Positions 33,540 to 42,644 are shown, counted from the stretch's first letter. The stretch: 64,000 bases of DNA from G965220305 sp965220305 (GCA_965220305.1 OZ244817.1:1178001-1242000), one strand, 5' to 3'. Numbers and translations: made by a program. The notes: generated from the letters alone by a model not told the origin.

Positions 33540-33710
33540 GCAGTTTTCGTCACTCATTAAACAAAAACTAGTGCTAAATAGCCTGTAATATATTAGCATT
33601 TTGCATGGAGATAAGTCTTATCCTATCCCCCTTTTGATGCCAGCCTGCTGGGGAATGGCGTGCTTCCCTTCTCAACCGCACCGTCTTGTAGGCGGTGCGG
33701 TTTTCTTTTT
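33540..33710 (+). ncRNA. Candidate small RNA upstream of the pst operon
   Basis: About 170 bases between a TTGACA-17-TAAACT promoter and a strong intrinsic terminator, with no convincing ORF. The sequence is AT-rich and contains the hairpin GATAAG-TC-TTATC (33611-33624) as well as the TGCTAA/TTAGCA repeat. It is 390 bases from pstS, so it is likely an independent sRNA rather than a pst leader. No family recognised. Confidence 0.4.
33675..33710 (+). terminator. Strong intrinsic terminator upstream of pstS
   Basis: 9-bp perfect stem ACCGCACCG/CGGTGCGGT (33675-33683 with 33693-33701), loop 9, followed by TTTTCTTTTT. Confidence 0.92.
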
Positions 33711-34097
33711 GCCAATTTCCCCTGACCAACCCGGCCCTAGTATCCAGACCGAGTATAGCACTTCCGCTCCTCCGTTAATGCCGGGCAGCCTACCCGGTGG
33801 ATTCCCGGATTGCAATCAACCCCCGCTTCATTCAATCCAAACAGCCAGCCAGTCTTTTTGCCGCCAGACGTTCCTTGGGCCACCCCGGGGCGAACCTGGC
33901 CCCACAGGCGGGAGTTGCGCGGCCAGCGCCGTCGGCATGTCCCAGGCCAACCTCGCGCGAACCCCAGCGATCTCCGCCGTCCCCCCCATTGGCGATGTCC
34001 CAAAATTAATGTAGGAGGCAGAGTAGAGGAAAATAGAACGCAGCGCCACTACCCGAGTCATCACGCCTACTAATTGGAACGCAATGAGGTAGAGGAA

Positions 34098-35198
34098 ATG
34101 GTTTCTAGGCCCAGATTCTATTCGTTAGCCCGTCTTACCCCACTTCTTAGCTTGATATTGGGCATTACCATGTTGGCGGCAATAGCCTGCGGCACCGCCA
34201 ACCAGGAAACCGGAACATCGAGCATAACCTCCGAGCCCGCTGACACCTCGACGAGCAAGACCAACGGAATGGCCGACCTCAAGGGAGACATCCACATCGA
34301 CGGTTCCAGTACCGTCTTCCCCATCTCCGAGGCCGTGGCCGAAGAGTTCGGCAACGCCACCAACGGTGACGTCCGCGTTACTGTCGGTATCTCCGGTACC
34401 GGCGGCGGCTTCAAAAAGTTCTGCAACAACGAGACCCACATCTCCGACGCCTCCCGGCCCATCAAGGTCAAGGAAGTCACCTTCTGCGGCGACGCCGGCG
34501 TCGGGTACATCGAACTCCCTGTTGCCATCGACGGCATCACCGTCATGGTCAACCTGCAGAATGACTTCGCCCAGTGTATGACCATCGACGAGCTTCACAC
34601 CCTCTGGGGTCCCGAGGCTGAGGACCAGGTCACCCGCTGGAGCCAGGTCCGCGCCGGTTGGCCCGACGAACCCATCCGCCTCTACGGCCCAGGCGTGGAC
34701 TCTGGAACCTTCGACTACTTCACCGAGACCGTCAACGGCGAGTCCCAGGCCTCTCGCGCCGACTTCACCGCCAGCGAGGACGACAACGTTCTCGTCCAGG
34801 GTATCGCCGGCGACAAGAACAGCCTGGGCTACTTCGGCTACGCCTACTTCGAGGAGAACCAGGACAAGCTCAAGCCAGTGGCCATCGACGGCGGTAACGG
34901 CTGCGTCGTTCCCACCGACGAGACCATCAACAACGGTACCTACGCCCCCCTCTCCCGCCCCCTGTTTATCTATCTCCGCAAGGATGCCGCCGACAGTCCC
35001 CACGTGGCTGAGTTCATACGCTACTACCTGGGGGACACCGGACGGCAACTGGTCGCCGAGGTCGGCTACATCCCCTACCCGGACCAGGTCTACAGCCTGG
35101 CCCAGGACCGCTTTGAGCGGCGGATCACCGGCTCTATATTCGGTGGCGAGCACCCGCAGAAGGGCCCCGTGGAGGCCGTTCTGGCCTCCAACAAGTAA
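34098..35198 (+). CDS. pstS: Phosphate ABC transporter substrate-binding lipoprotein PstS
   Basis: 366 aa from ATG 34098 with GAGGTAGAGGAA upstream. Residues 1-30 are a lipoprotein signal peptide ending in the lipobox AAIAC (Cys31). The mature protein binds phosphate: IDGSSTVFPISEAVAEEF, GISGTGGGFKKFCNNETHISDASRPIK and RLYGPGVDSGTFDYFTE are standard PstS ligand-binding segments. First gene of a complete pstSCAB-phoU operon. A stem-loop between pstS and pstC may allow surplus production of the binding protein. Confidence 0.96.
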   Translation: MVSRPRFYSLARLTPLLSLILGITMLAAIACGTANQETGTSSITSEPADTSTSKTNGMADLKGDIHIDGSSTVFPISEAVAEEFGNATNGDVRVTVGISGTGGGFKKFCNNETHISDASRPIKVKEVTFCGDAGVGYIELPVAIDGITVMVNLQNDFAQCMTIDELHTLWGPEAEDQVTRWSQVRAGWPDEPIRLYGPGVDSGTFDYFTETVNGESQASRADFTASEDDNVLVQGIAGDKNSLGYFGYAYFEENQDKLKPVAIDGGNGCVVPTDETINNGTYAPLSRPLFIYLRKDAADSPHVAEFIRYYLGDTGRQLVAEVGYIPYPDQVYSLAQDRFERRITGSIFGGEHPQKGPVEAVLASNK

Positions 35199-35219
35199 CC
35201 ACCCTTGGCTTGATTCTCC

Positions 35220-35245
35220 TGGGTTGCCGTGTTTCCGGCAACCCA
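35220..35245 (+). terminator. pstS-pstC intercistronic stem-loop
   Basis: 10-bp perfect stem TGGGTTGCCG (35220-35229) with its complement (35236-35245), loop 6. No T-tract follows, so it probably attenuates or protects the pstS 3' end instead of ending all transcription. Confidence 0.6.
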
Positions 35246-35409
35246 GACCTGAGCCTGGCGACAATTGGAGCCCTCCAACCCTGGCAAGTTAACTGAGACG
35301 CCGCTGGGCCAATAACGGCCCAGTTGTGCTGCCAGGGCGGGAACAGCCAAACTAGTGAACGGGAGACTACCCAGCCTCCTGACCTCGTACCAATAGTCCT
35401 ATCCGGGGA

Positions 35410-36369
35410 GTGAAGTTGGCAAGTGCATTGGTAACTGGCCAAGGCGACACCCTCCCCACGAGGATGGTCCAACCTATGCCCAACCGTTGGAAAAGGAACC
35501 TGCCCGAGACGGTGGTCCGGTCCTTGCTCTTCCTCTGTGGCATCGTGTCTATCTTCACTACCGTAGGCATAGTGTCGGTCCTGATATTTGAGGCGGCGCT
35601 GTTCTTTCAGGAAGTTTCTTTCTTTGAATTTATCTCCAGCACCAAGTGGACGCCCCTCTTCGCATCCAAGCATTTCGGCATTTGGCCCCTGTTGGCGGGC
35701 ACCATGCTCACCTCCATCGGCGCCATTACCGTGGCGCTTCCCCTGGGGCTGCTCAGCGCCATCTACCTGAGCGAATACGCCCCGGATGTGGTCCGACAGG
35801 TGGTCAAACCCATCCTGGAGATTCTGGCGGGAATTCCCACCGTAGTCTACGGTTTCTTCGCTCTGCTCTTTGTCACTCCTATTTTGCGAGGAATCTCCGA
35901 CGACATCGCGGTATTCAATGGCTTGAGCGCCTCCATCGTCATGGGCATAATGATCTTGCCCATGGTATCCAGCCTGAGTGAAGATGCCATGCGCGCGGTG
36001 CCCCGTTCCCTACGGGAGGGCGCATACGCCCTGGGGGCCACCAAGGTGGAAGTGGCTCTGCAGGTGGTCGTCCCCGCGGCCCTGTCCGGCATCGTGGCGG
36101 CCTTCATTCTCGCCATGTCCCGGGCCATCGGCGAAACCATGATTGTGACCGTGGCAGCGGGACAAAACCCGACTTTCACCCTCAACCCATTTGTACCCAT
36201 TGAGACCATGACCGCCTACATAGTGCAGGTTAGCCTGGGTGATACCCCCACGGGAACTTTGGAGTTCAAGACCATCTTCGCCGTGGGCTTGAGCCTATTT
36301 ACGCTGACCCTGGGGATGAACTTGTTGAGCCAGTTCTTTGTGCGTCGTTTCCGGGAGGTGTACGAGTAA
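35410..36369 (+). CDS. pstC: Phosphate ABC transporter permease PstC
   Basis: Up to 319 aa from GTG 35410; the first 20-30 residues are uncertain because ATG 35464 and ATG 35476 are alternative starts. About six membrane segments, e.g. SLLFLCGIVSIFTTVGIVSV and LLAGTMLTSIGAITVALPLG. The permease EAA loop matches PstC (AMRAVPRSLREGAYALGATK). Forms the phosphate channel with PstA. The stop overlaps the pstA start by one base. Confidence 0.94.
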   Translation: MKLASALVTGQGDTLPTRMVQPMPNRWKRNLPETVVRSLLFLCGIVSIFTTVGIVSVLIFEAALFFQEVSFFEFISSTKWTPLFASKHFGIWPLLAGTMLTSIGAITVALPLGLLSAIYLSEYAPDVVRQVVKPILEILAGIPTVVYGFFALLFVTPILRGISDDIAVFNGLSASIVMGIMILPMVSSLSEDAMRAVPRSLREGAYALGATKVEVALQVVVPAALSGIVAAFILAMSRAIGETMIVTVAAGQNPTFTLNPFVPIETMTAYIVQVSLGDTPTGTLEFKTIFAVGLSLFTLTLGMNLLSQFFVRRFREVYE

Positions 36370-37253
36370 TGGCAATTATCGAGCAGTCTGAATTCCGGCG
36401 CCGCATGTCCCGCCGCCGATGGTGGGGCGGGGTCTTCCATGCCATGTGTCTCTGCGCCATCCTAATTGGGCTGGGTATGCTGGGCGCTCTGCTGTACGAC
36501 GTAATATCCGATGGCTGGGACCGGGTAAACTGGAGTTTCATCACCAGCTTCCCCTCCCGTCACCCGGAACGGGCGGGGATTCGCGCCGCCTTGTTGGGCA
36601 CAATTTATGCTGTGGGCATTGCCGGGGTAATATCATTCGTCGTGGGCGTGGCCTCGGCAATCTACCTGGAGGAGTACGCTGCCAGAAACTGGCTGGCCAA
36701 GGTCATTCAGCTAAACATTGCCAACCTGGCCGGAGTCCCGTCAATTGTCTACGGGATTTTGGGCCTGGAAATTTTCGTGCGATTGGCCGGTATGGGTAAG
36801 AGCGTTCTGGCCGGGGGACTTACCCTAGCGCTGCTGGTATTGCCCATCATCATCATCGCCTCCCAGGAGGCAATTCGGGCAGTCCCCCCGTCAATCCGTG
36901 AGGGGGGCTTTGCCCTGGGTGCCAACCGCTTGCAAGTTGTGTGGCACCTGGTGCTGCCCCAGGCCTTCCCGGGGATTCTGACCGGGGTTATCCTGGCAGT
37001 GAGCCGGGCCGTGGGCGAGACTGCCCCCCTAATTGTGATGGGGGCGTTGACCTTCGTGCCTTTCGCCCCGGACAGTCCTTTGAGCCGGTTCACGGTATTG
37101 CCCATCCAGATTTTCAACTGGGTGTCCCGTCCCCAGGCTGCATTCCATGAAGCGGCAGCGGCGGGCATAATAGTCCTGCTGATAATTCTGCTGAGCATGA
37201 ACGCCGTGGCCGTCTTACTGCGCAATCGGTTCCAGAGAAGGTCTGAAGGGTAA
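36369..37253 (+). CDS. pstA: Phosphate ABC transporter permease PstA
   Basis: 294 aa. Start ATG overlaps the pstC stop (TAATG). Six predicted membrane segments, beginning with HAMCLCAILIGLGMLGALLY. EAA-loop region EAIRAVPPSIREGGFALGAN is typical of PstA. Works with PstC as the heterodimeric channel energised by PstB. Confidence 0.95.
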   Translation: MAIIEQSEFRRRMSRRRWWGGVFHAMCLCAILIGLGMLGALLYDVISDGWDRVNWSFITSFPSRHPERAGIRAALLGTIYAVGIAGVISFVVGVASAIYLEEYAARNWLAKVIQLNIANLAGVPSIVYGILGLEIFVRLAGMGKSVLAGGLTLALLVLPIIIIASQEAIRAVPPSIREGGFALGANRLQVVWHLVLPQAFPGILTGVILAVSRAVGETAPLIVMGALTFVPFAPDSPLSRFTVLPIQIFNWVSRPQAAFHEAAAAGIIVLLIILLSMNAVAVLLRNRFQRRSEG

Positions 37254-37258
37254 GAGCA

Positions 37259-38035
37259 TTGACGACAGATATTCAACCGATAATCCAGATGAACCAATTG
37301 AGCGTGTACTACGGCATGACTCAGGTCATTTCCAATGTCAACATGGACGTAGACCACAAAAAGATTACCGCCATCATCGGCCCGTCGGGTTCGGGAAAGA
37401 GCACCCTGCTGCGTTGCTTCAACCGGATGAATGACCTGATTCCCAGCTTCCGGATGACGGGCCAGGTCGTTTTTGAAGGGCTGGACCTGTACGCGCCTAC
37501 CATCGACCCTACGGAAATCCGCTACCAGATCGGCATGGTATTCCAGCGGCCCAATCCTTTCCCCAAGTCCATCTACGACAACGTAGCCTTCGGGCCCAAG
37601 GTCAATGGATTCAAGGGAAACATGACAGATCTGGTGGAAAGTTCCCTACGCCGGGCGGCCCTGTGGGACGAGGTGAAGGACCGGCTCAAGGATAGCGCCC
37701 TGGCCCTGTCCGGCGGCCAACAGCAACGGCTGTGCATTGCCAGGGCCCTGGCGGTGGAGCCCCGGGTTATTCTGATGGACGAGCCGTGTTCCTCCCTGGA
37801 CCCCATCGCCACCCTGGCCATCGAGGACCTGATGCGGGAGCTGTCCGAGGAATATTCCATCATCATCGTCACCCACAACATGCAGCAAGCGGCCCGGGTA
37901 TCTAACTATACCGCCTTCCTCATGGGGGACGAAAACCGAATAGCCAAGTTGATAGAGTTCGACGAGACCAACAGGATATTCACCAACCCCTCGGACGAGC
38001 GCACCGAAGCCTACATTACCGGGCGGTTTGGCTAG
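37259..38035 (+). CDS. pstB: Phosphate ABC transporter ATPase PstB
   Basis: 258 aa starting at TTG 37259. Walker A is GPSGSGKST (41-49), signature LSGGQQQRLCIARAL, Walker B VILMDEPCSSLDP, H-loop VTHNMQQAARVSN. FQRPNPFPKSIYDNVAFGPK is a PstB hallmark. Five bases after pstA. Confidence 0.97.
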   Translation: MTTDIQPIIQMNQLSVYYGMTQVISNVNMDVDHKKITAIIGPSGSGKSTLLRCFNRMNDLIPSFRMTGQVVFEGLDLYAPTIDPTEIRYQIGMVFQRPNPFPKSIYDNVAFGPKVNGFKGNMTDLVESSLRRAALWDEVKDRLKDSALALSGGQQQRLCIARALAVEPRVILMDEPCSSLDPIATLAIEDLMRELSEEYSIIIVTHNMQQAARVSNYTAFLMGDENRIAKLIEFDETNRIFTNPSDERTEAYITGRFG

Positions 38036-38048
38036 AGAAAGGTAGGGA

Positions 38049-38714
38049 ATGCTAAGAGCCGACTTCAACCGAAACCTCAATGCCCTACAGGAAGACCTGA
38101 TCGCGCTGGGATCCCTGGTTGAGCGGGCAACCACTCGCGCCATGCGGGCCCTGCAGGACCGAGACTTGGACGCCTCTCAACAAGTGGTCGACGAGGATGA
38201 CGTCATCGATCAGAAGTGCTACCAGTTAGAGGACCAGTGCATCGACCTGATTGCCACCCAGCAGCCCAATGCCTCCGACCTGAGAATGCTGGTTACAGTG
38301 TTGCAAATAGCGGTGGAGCTGGAGCGCATGGGTGACTACGCTGAAGGGATCGCCAAGATTAGCGTGATGATGGGGGAAGAAGCTCCGTTGAAGCCGCTGA
38401 TTGACCTGCCCCTGATGGCGGAGAAGGGCAAGGCCATGCTGCGCCGGAGCCTGGCCGCCCTGGTCAGCCGCGACACCGACGCCGCAGTCCAGGTGTGCCA
38501 GGACGACGACGAGGTGGACGACCTTTACGACAGGGTGTACCGCGACCTGTTGGACTACATGATCGACGACCCACACACCATCCAACGGGCAACTTACTTG
38601 CTCTGGGTGGCCCACGACCTGGAAAGGATTGCTGACCGGGCTACCAACATCGCCGAGCGGGTCATATACCTGGTTACGGGCAGGGGGCCGGATGTTCACG
38701 TATCCAAGTACTAG
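38049..38714 (+). CDS. phoU: Phosphate-specific transport regulator PhoU
   Basis: 221 aa. Two three-helix PhoU repeats (about 10-100 and 115-210), each with the metal-binding Glu/Asp motif (DEDDVIDQKCYQLEDQCIDL and DDDEVDDLYDRVYRDLLDYM). It dampens Pst transport and Pho signalling under phosphate sufficiency. AAGGTAGGGA precedes the ATG. Last gene of the pst operon; a PhoR/PhoB pair is not within this window. Confidence 0.95.
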   Translation: MLRADFNRNLNALQEDLIALGSLVERATTRAMRALQDRDLDASQQVVDEDDVIDQKCYQLEDQCIDLIATQQPNASDLRMLVTVLQIAVELERMGDYAEGIAKISVMMGEEAPLKPLIDLPLMAEKGKAMLRRSLAALVSRDTDAAVQVCQDDDEVDDLYDRVYRDLLDYMIDDPHTIQRATYLLWVAHDLERIADRATNIAERVIYLVTGRGPDVHVSKY

Positions 38715-38717
38715 AAT

Positions 38718-38732
38718 ACGGGGGTATCCCCC
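38718..38732 (+). terminator. Candidate hairpin after phoU
   Basis: CGGGGG (38718-38723 region) pairs with CCCCCG around TAT immediately after the phoU stop. No T-run, so termination is uncertain. A 13-base direct repeat (AAGGTGGCCAAGC) occurs twice just downstream at 38742-38767. Confidence 0.4.
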
Positions 38733-38834
38733 GGAGGCCAAGGTGGCCAAGCAAGGTGGCCAAGCCATTCGGGAGCCCCGCGCAAACGGCGGTCTGGGGG
38801 CTAGTCCTGGTAGCAGCGGCGGCGGACCAACTTG

Positions 38835-38863
38835 TTGACAATTCCCGACTTAAACGATAGACT
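38835..38863 (+). promoter_or_regulatory. Sigma70-like promoter of the sulfite reductase leader
   Basis: TTGACA (38835-38840), 17-base spacer, TAGACT (38858-38863). Transcription would start near 38870, about 150 bases before the sulfite/nitrite reductase gene. Confidence 0.65.
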
Positions 38864-38869
38864 TCTAAA

Positions 38870-38997
38870 ATAATGATGGCGAACATTATCAATCTTTGTT
38901 CTTGTACATGTCCCCCTACATAGGGGGCGGGTACCTCATTACCTCCGGAGAGCCCAGCGCCCACCCTAATTGCGTAATGCGGTGGGCGTTTTATTTT
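38870..38997 (+). promoter_or_regulatory. Candidate attenuator / riboswitch-like leader of the siroheme reductase operon
   Basis: A leader of about 125 bases between the promoter and the gene. It contains ATAATG/CATTAT (around 38870-38890), a CCCCCTACATAGGGGG hairpin, and ends in a strong terminator (38957-38997) 23 bases before the coding start. The terminator would have to be overcome for expression, which is the layout of attenuators and riboswitches. No known ligand class recognised. Confidence 0.5.
38957..38997 (+). terminator. Terminator just before the sulfite/nitrite reductase gene
   Basis: CGCCCACC (38958-38965) pairs with GGTGGGCG (38981-38988) around a loop containing a minor inner repeat, then TTTTATTTT. 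It is 23 bases from the GTG start. Confidence 0.85.
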
Positions 38998-39020
38998 GCC
39001 CAAAACCTTAGGAGGCAGCG

Positions 39021-40868
39021 GTGAGTAGCCAAACTGACAACGTCCAGGTGCCTACCCTAGAGGAGATACATCAGCGAAGCATCGAGTTGACCCAGGACTC
39101 CCGGGGAATCATCCCCTTCATGGAAGATGAGGTGGTGCGCTTCGAGGGAGAGTCCGCCCTCTTCCAGTCCGGCGAAAAGGACAGCGCCGAGTTCACGCCC
39201 TTCCGTCTTCGGCATGGAGTGTACGGCCAACGCCAAGCCGATGTGCAGATGATCCGGGTAAAGATTCCCGGAGGCATCCTGACTGCCGCTGCCCTAGACG
39301 CCCTGGGAGACGTGGCGGAGCATCACGCTCCCCTGAACAAAGGCCACATAACGACCAGGGAGAATATTCAGTTCCACCACATACCCCTGCCCCAGTGTCC
39401 GGACGTGCTGCGCCTCTTGGGCAAAGTCGGGCTAACGTCCCGGGAGGCTTGCGGCAATACTGTACGAAACGTTGTTGGTTCGCCCACCGCCGGCGTATGC
39501 GCCGATGAGGTGTTTGACCCCACTCCCTATCTCACCGCTTATGTCCGGTTCGGTGTGCGTCACCCCATCACCCAGACCTTCCCACGGAAGTTCAAGACGG
39601 CCTTCACCGGCTGCGACAGCCACGACGCCGTGGCCGCCGCGATTCAGGACCTGACCTTCGTCTCTCAAGTTAAAGAAGTGGACGGAGTGGAGCAGCGCGG
39701 CTTCAAGGTATACGTCGGCGGCGGCACCTCCATCATGCCCAAGCTGGCCAAGCCCCTCTACGAGTTCCTACCCGAAGCGGACTACCTGCGACTCAGCCTG
39801 GCGATTTGGACCGTCTTCAATAACGCCGACATTCTTCGCAAGAACCGGATGATGGCCCGGCTCAAGGTGCTTATCGACAAGATTGGCCTGGACGCCTTCC
39901 GCGAATTGGTAGAAACCGAGTTGGAGCAGATTGGCCCCATCGATCCCAAGCCTCTGATGGTCGCCGAAGAAGTCCAGCGGGAAACTCCCCCGGACCTGCT
40001 GGCCCAAGCCTCCAAGGGGCACAACGGCAGCGGCGAGTACAACTACTGGCGCGAAACCAACGTCGTCGCCCAGAAACAGGAAGGTTACTGCATAGTCTAC
40101 GTCAAGCCGGTCCGGGGCGACATCAGCCCGGAGCAGTTCCGGGGGCTGGCCGACATCGTCCGTAACTTCACCGGAGGACGGGCCCGCAGCACCCAGGAAC
40201 AGAACCTAACCCTACGCTGGGTGCCCGAAGCCAGCTTGCACGAAGTATGGGAAGCCCTGCAGAAGATTGAGTTGGCCGAGCCCGGCGCCCACGGCATTAC
40301 CAACGTGGTCTCCTGCCCCGGCACCGATAGCTGCAAGCTGGGAATTACCTCCTCCATGGGGCTGGCCAAGGCCGTCCGTGAGGAGTTGGGTACCTGGGAC
40401 GGCTTGATTCAGGACGAACAGGTCCAGAAGATTCGCATCAAGATGAGCGGCTGCCCCAACGGCTGCGGCCTGCACCACATCGCCAACATCGGTTTTCATG
40501 GGGCCGCGGTCAAAGGCCCCGAAGGACAGCAAATACCCGCCTACGAGCTTTTCCTGGGCGGCAACTACGGCGACAACCGGGTAGAGGACTCACGCATCGG
40601 CACCCGCATCCCCAGGGTGAAGGTACCGGCCAAAATGGTGCCCCAGATTGTCCGCAAGATTACCTCTTACTACAAGGAGAACCGCCAGGGAGGCCAGGAG
40701 AGCTTCAACAAGTTCTTGGACCGGGTGGGGGTAGAGGAGTTGACCCTGGTGGCCGCCGAGGCCCAACAGTCCATCGACAACATTGAGGCGGGGTCGGAAT
40801 TCTACTACGACTGGGAGCGGACGGCCCAATACGTCCTGGAACGGGGCGAGGGCGAATGCGCCGTATAG
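39021..40868 (+). CDS. Siroheme [4Fe-4S] sulfite/nitrite reductase
   Basis: 615 aa, GTG start behind TAGGAGG. Six-electron reduction of sulfite to sulfide or nitrite to ammonia with electrons from ferredoxin. Two ferredoxin-like half-domains (about 60-125 and 355-420) flank two siroheme domains. Cluster and siroheme ligands are Cys432, Cys438, Cys478 and Cys482 in CPGTDSC and SGCPNGC. The HITTRENIQFHHI segment is typical. Assimilatory sulfite versus nitrite reductase cannot be decided here. A uroporphyrinogen-III synthase gene follows, matching the siroheme requirement. Confidence 0.92.
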   Translation: MSSQTDNVQVPTLEEIHQRSIELTQDSRGIIPFMEDEVVRFEGESALFQSGEKDSAEFTPFRLRHGVYGQRQADVQMIRVKIPGGILTAAALDALGDVAEHHAPLNKGHITTRENIQFHHIPLPQCPDVLRLLGKVGLTSREACGNTVRNVVGSPTAGVCADEVFDPTPYLTAYVRFGVRHPITQTFPRKFKTAFTGCDSHDAVAAAIQDLTFVSQVKEVDGVEQRGFKVYVGGGTSIMPKLAKPLYEFLPEADYLRLSLAIWTVFNNADILRKNRMMARLKVLIDKIGLDAFRELVETELEQIGPIDPKPLMVAEEVQRETPPDLLAQASKGHNGSGEYNYWRETNVVAQKQEGYCIVYVKPVRGDISPEQFRGLADIVRNFTGGRARSTQEQNLTLRWVPEASLHEVWEALQKIELAEPGAHGITNVVSCPGTDSCKLGITSSMGLAKAVREELGTWDGLIQDEQVQKIRIKMSGCPNGCGLHHIANIGFHGAAVKGPEGQQIPAYELFLGGNYGDNRVEDSRIGTRIPRVKVPAKMVPQIVRKITSYYKENRQGGQESFNKFLDRVGVEELTLVAAEAQQSIDNIEAGSEFYYDWERTAQYVLERGEGECAV

Positions 40869-40877
40869 GGAAAAACG

Positions 40878-41714
40878 TTGGCTGCATCGCTGGACGGTAG
40901 AGTTCTCGCTTTTGTGGAAGCCCGAATGCCCCAGGAGATGTCCTCCTTGGTGGAGCGGCACGGGGGCGTACCCTATTCCGCTCCGGTCATGCAGGAAATA
41001 TACCTGAAGGACAGCCCGGAGGTGCAGCAGCTCGTCACCGACGTCTGCGCCGACCGGGTGGACGCGGTGGTACTGCTCACCGGCGTGGGTACCCAGGCCC
41101 TAATTCAGACCGCCGCCGGTATGGGTCTGGAAGAAGAGTTCCTCCGTTGCCTGGACCAGCGCACCGTCATCGCCCGCAGTCCCAAGCCTGCCCGAGTGCT
41201 CCGCCGTTACAAGATACACATCGACGTTATGCCGCCGGAGCCCTTTACCTCCCAGGACTTGGTGCAAGCCATCCAGGGGTTGGACCTAGGTGGCAAGGAA
41301 GTGGCGGTGCAGCACTACGGCGGCCCCAACAGCTTCCTGGTCAGGAGTCTCGCGGAGTTGGACGCCCGTGTGCGGGAAGTTACCCTGTACACCTGGGGCT
41401 TGCCCGAGGACGAGGCCCCGGTCTTGGCGCTGATAGATGATATGGCCAAGGGCAGCATCGACGCCATTGCCTTCACCAGCCAGCCGCAGGTCGGCAATCT
41501 GGTGACCATCGCCGACGGGTCGGGCCGGGAAGAGTCCCTGCGACGGAGCCTGGACGGAAACGTTGTAGTGGCTTCGGTGGGCCCGGTTTGCAGCCGGCGG
41601 TTGACCGAGGCGGGCTTCAGCGTGGACGTGGAGCCGGACCATCCCCACATGGGCAACCTGGTGATGGCCGTAGCCGAGCACTTTCAGGGAGCCCGGACTC
41701 CTTCCGGAAGCTGA
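40878..41714 (+). CDS. hemD: Uroporphyrinogen-III synthase
   Basis: 278 aa, probable TTG start 40878, 9 bases after the reductase. It cyclises hydroxymethylbilane to uroporphyrinogen III, the branch point to siroheme. VLAFVEARMPQEMSSLVERHGGVPYSAP, VVLLTGVGTQALIQTA, AVQHYGGPN and DAIAFTSQPQVGNLV are typical of HemD. Its placement suggests dedicated supply of siroheme for the reductase; other siroheme genes are not in this window. Confidence 0.87.
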   Translation: MAASLDGRVLAFVEARMPQEMSSLVERHGGVPYSAPVMQEIYLKDSPEVQQLVTDVCADRVDAVVLLTGVGTQALIQTAAGMGLEEEFLRCLDQRTVIARSPKPARVLRRYKIHIDVMPPEPFTSQDLVQAIQGLDLGGKEVAVQHYGGPNSFLVRSLAELDARVREVTLYTWGLPEDEAPVLALIDDMAKGSIDAIAFTSQPQVGNLVTIADGSGREESLRRSLDGNVVVASVGPVCSRRLTEAGFSVDVEPDHPHMGNLVMAVAEHFQGARTPSGS

Positions 41715-41761
41715 CAGGGGCCAAGTCGCCCGGCTTGGGCCTAACGATAGTCCACAAGAGA

Positions 41762-41795
41762 AAAGGGACGGCCGATGCCGTCCCTTTGGTTTGTA
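41762..41795. terminator. Bidirectional terminator between convergent genes
   Basis: 11-bp perfect stem AAAGGGACGGC (41762-41772) with its complement (41777-41787), loop CGAT, T-rich on the plus strand side. It separates hemD from the convergent membrane protein gene. Confidence 0.85.
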
Positions 41796-42209
41796 TTAGC
41801 TCCCCAGCCAGCGTTTGAACCGGTCCCAGGGAGTAGATCTATCTTCCATAGATCTTCCCCGCCATATCTTTTCGCCGTAGGGGCGTCGGGGTCTCACGAA
41901 GAACAGCAAATAGGCCCCCACCAACAGGGCCAGTCCTATCCATATAAGTAACGTCCACTTTTGGAAGAACAGCCAGGCAACGATCAGGACCAACCCGGCC
42001 AATGCCAGCTTTCCCGACGTTAAGTTGGGCCTGGGCCGCCACCGGCGTTTCGGTGGGGCAGGACGAGGCTCTGTCGGCTCATGGTACCTTAAAGACCGGT
42101 ACGTCTCCGTGGGAGTCCTCTCCGCTGCTCCCGATCGGGCATCATTCGGAGACGTTTCTTCGATCCCCTTGAGGATCTCTTCTATTTCTTCCTGATAGCG
42201 CTCCGGCAT
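41796..42209 (-). CDS. Small two-helix membrane protein
   Basis: 137 aa, behind GGAGAGGG. Residues 1-18 are acidic and helical (PERYQEEIEEILKGIEE), followed by a linker and a basic stretch (PPKRRWRPRPN). Two adjacent membrane segments follow at about 67-85 and 87-106, then a positively charged tail. The acidic N-terminal helix followed by two membrane helices is a recurring layout of uncharacterised Chloroflexota proteins, but that link is from memory. Function unknown. Confidence 0.65.
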   Translation of the reverse strand: MPERYQEEIEEILKGIEETSPNDARSGAAERTPTETYRSLRYHEPTEPRPAPPKRRWRPRPNLTSGKLALAGLVLIVAWLFFQKWTLLIWIGLALLVGAYLLFFVRPRRPYGEKIWRGRSMEDRSTPWDRFKRWLGS

Positions 42210-42500
42210 TGCAACCCTCTCCGCTCACTAGCAATTGCCCAACCAATAATTGCTGGGACCCCGCTGCACCATCATGCCCTACGGGCGAGGGTTGATGGGC
42301 TTCACTACCGCCCACTCACACATTGGCCGCTGGGTAAAATGCCCCGCTCCTGACCCTGGAAGGGAGAATTCGGGCAGGCGAGGTATGGACACGCCGGTCA
42401 TCCAAAGGTCTAAAAGCCGTTGGAGGGCTGCCTAGCTCCATCCTACCGAGAATTATACAAGAGAAATGTTACTGAGGGGAAGAGAGGGCCCGGAGCGCCC

Positions 42501-42644
42501 CAGGACGATTGCAAAGTCCTTCCATACAGTGGAATATGCCCCCAACCCGTCTTTCCCGCGAAAGCGGGAATCCACAGTTCCAACCTTGGAGTCCTGCCAT
42601 AACCGAGCGGACGGCGCGAATCGAACAACTTTGCAATCGTCCTG
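42501..42644. repeat. MITE-like element, copy with CAGGACGATTGCAAAGT ends
   Basis: 144 bases. The 17-base ends CAGGACGATTGCAAAGT (42501-42517) and ACTTTGCAATCGTCCTG (42628-42644) are perfect inverted repeats. The core TTTCCCGCGAAAGCGGGAAT is at 42552-42571. Same layout as the CAGGGTCTTT elements but with different ends. Confidence 0.85.

Larger units (their letters stand above)
33333..34097. other. Noncoding region upstream of pstS
   Basis: About 765 bases with no supported protein gene. It contains a promoter (33504-33532), an imperfect inverted repeat TGCTAA...TTAGCA (33573-33598), a strong terminator (33675-33710), then about 390 bases before pstS with no recognised Pho box. Confidence 0.55.

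Noticed and set aside
34125..35264. 379-aa ORF on the minus strand opposite pstS
   Set aside because: Antisense shadow of a strong pstS gene; Gly/Val-rich and without recognisable motifs.
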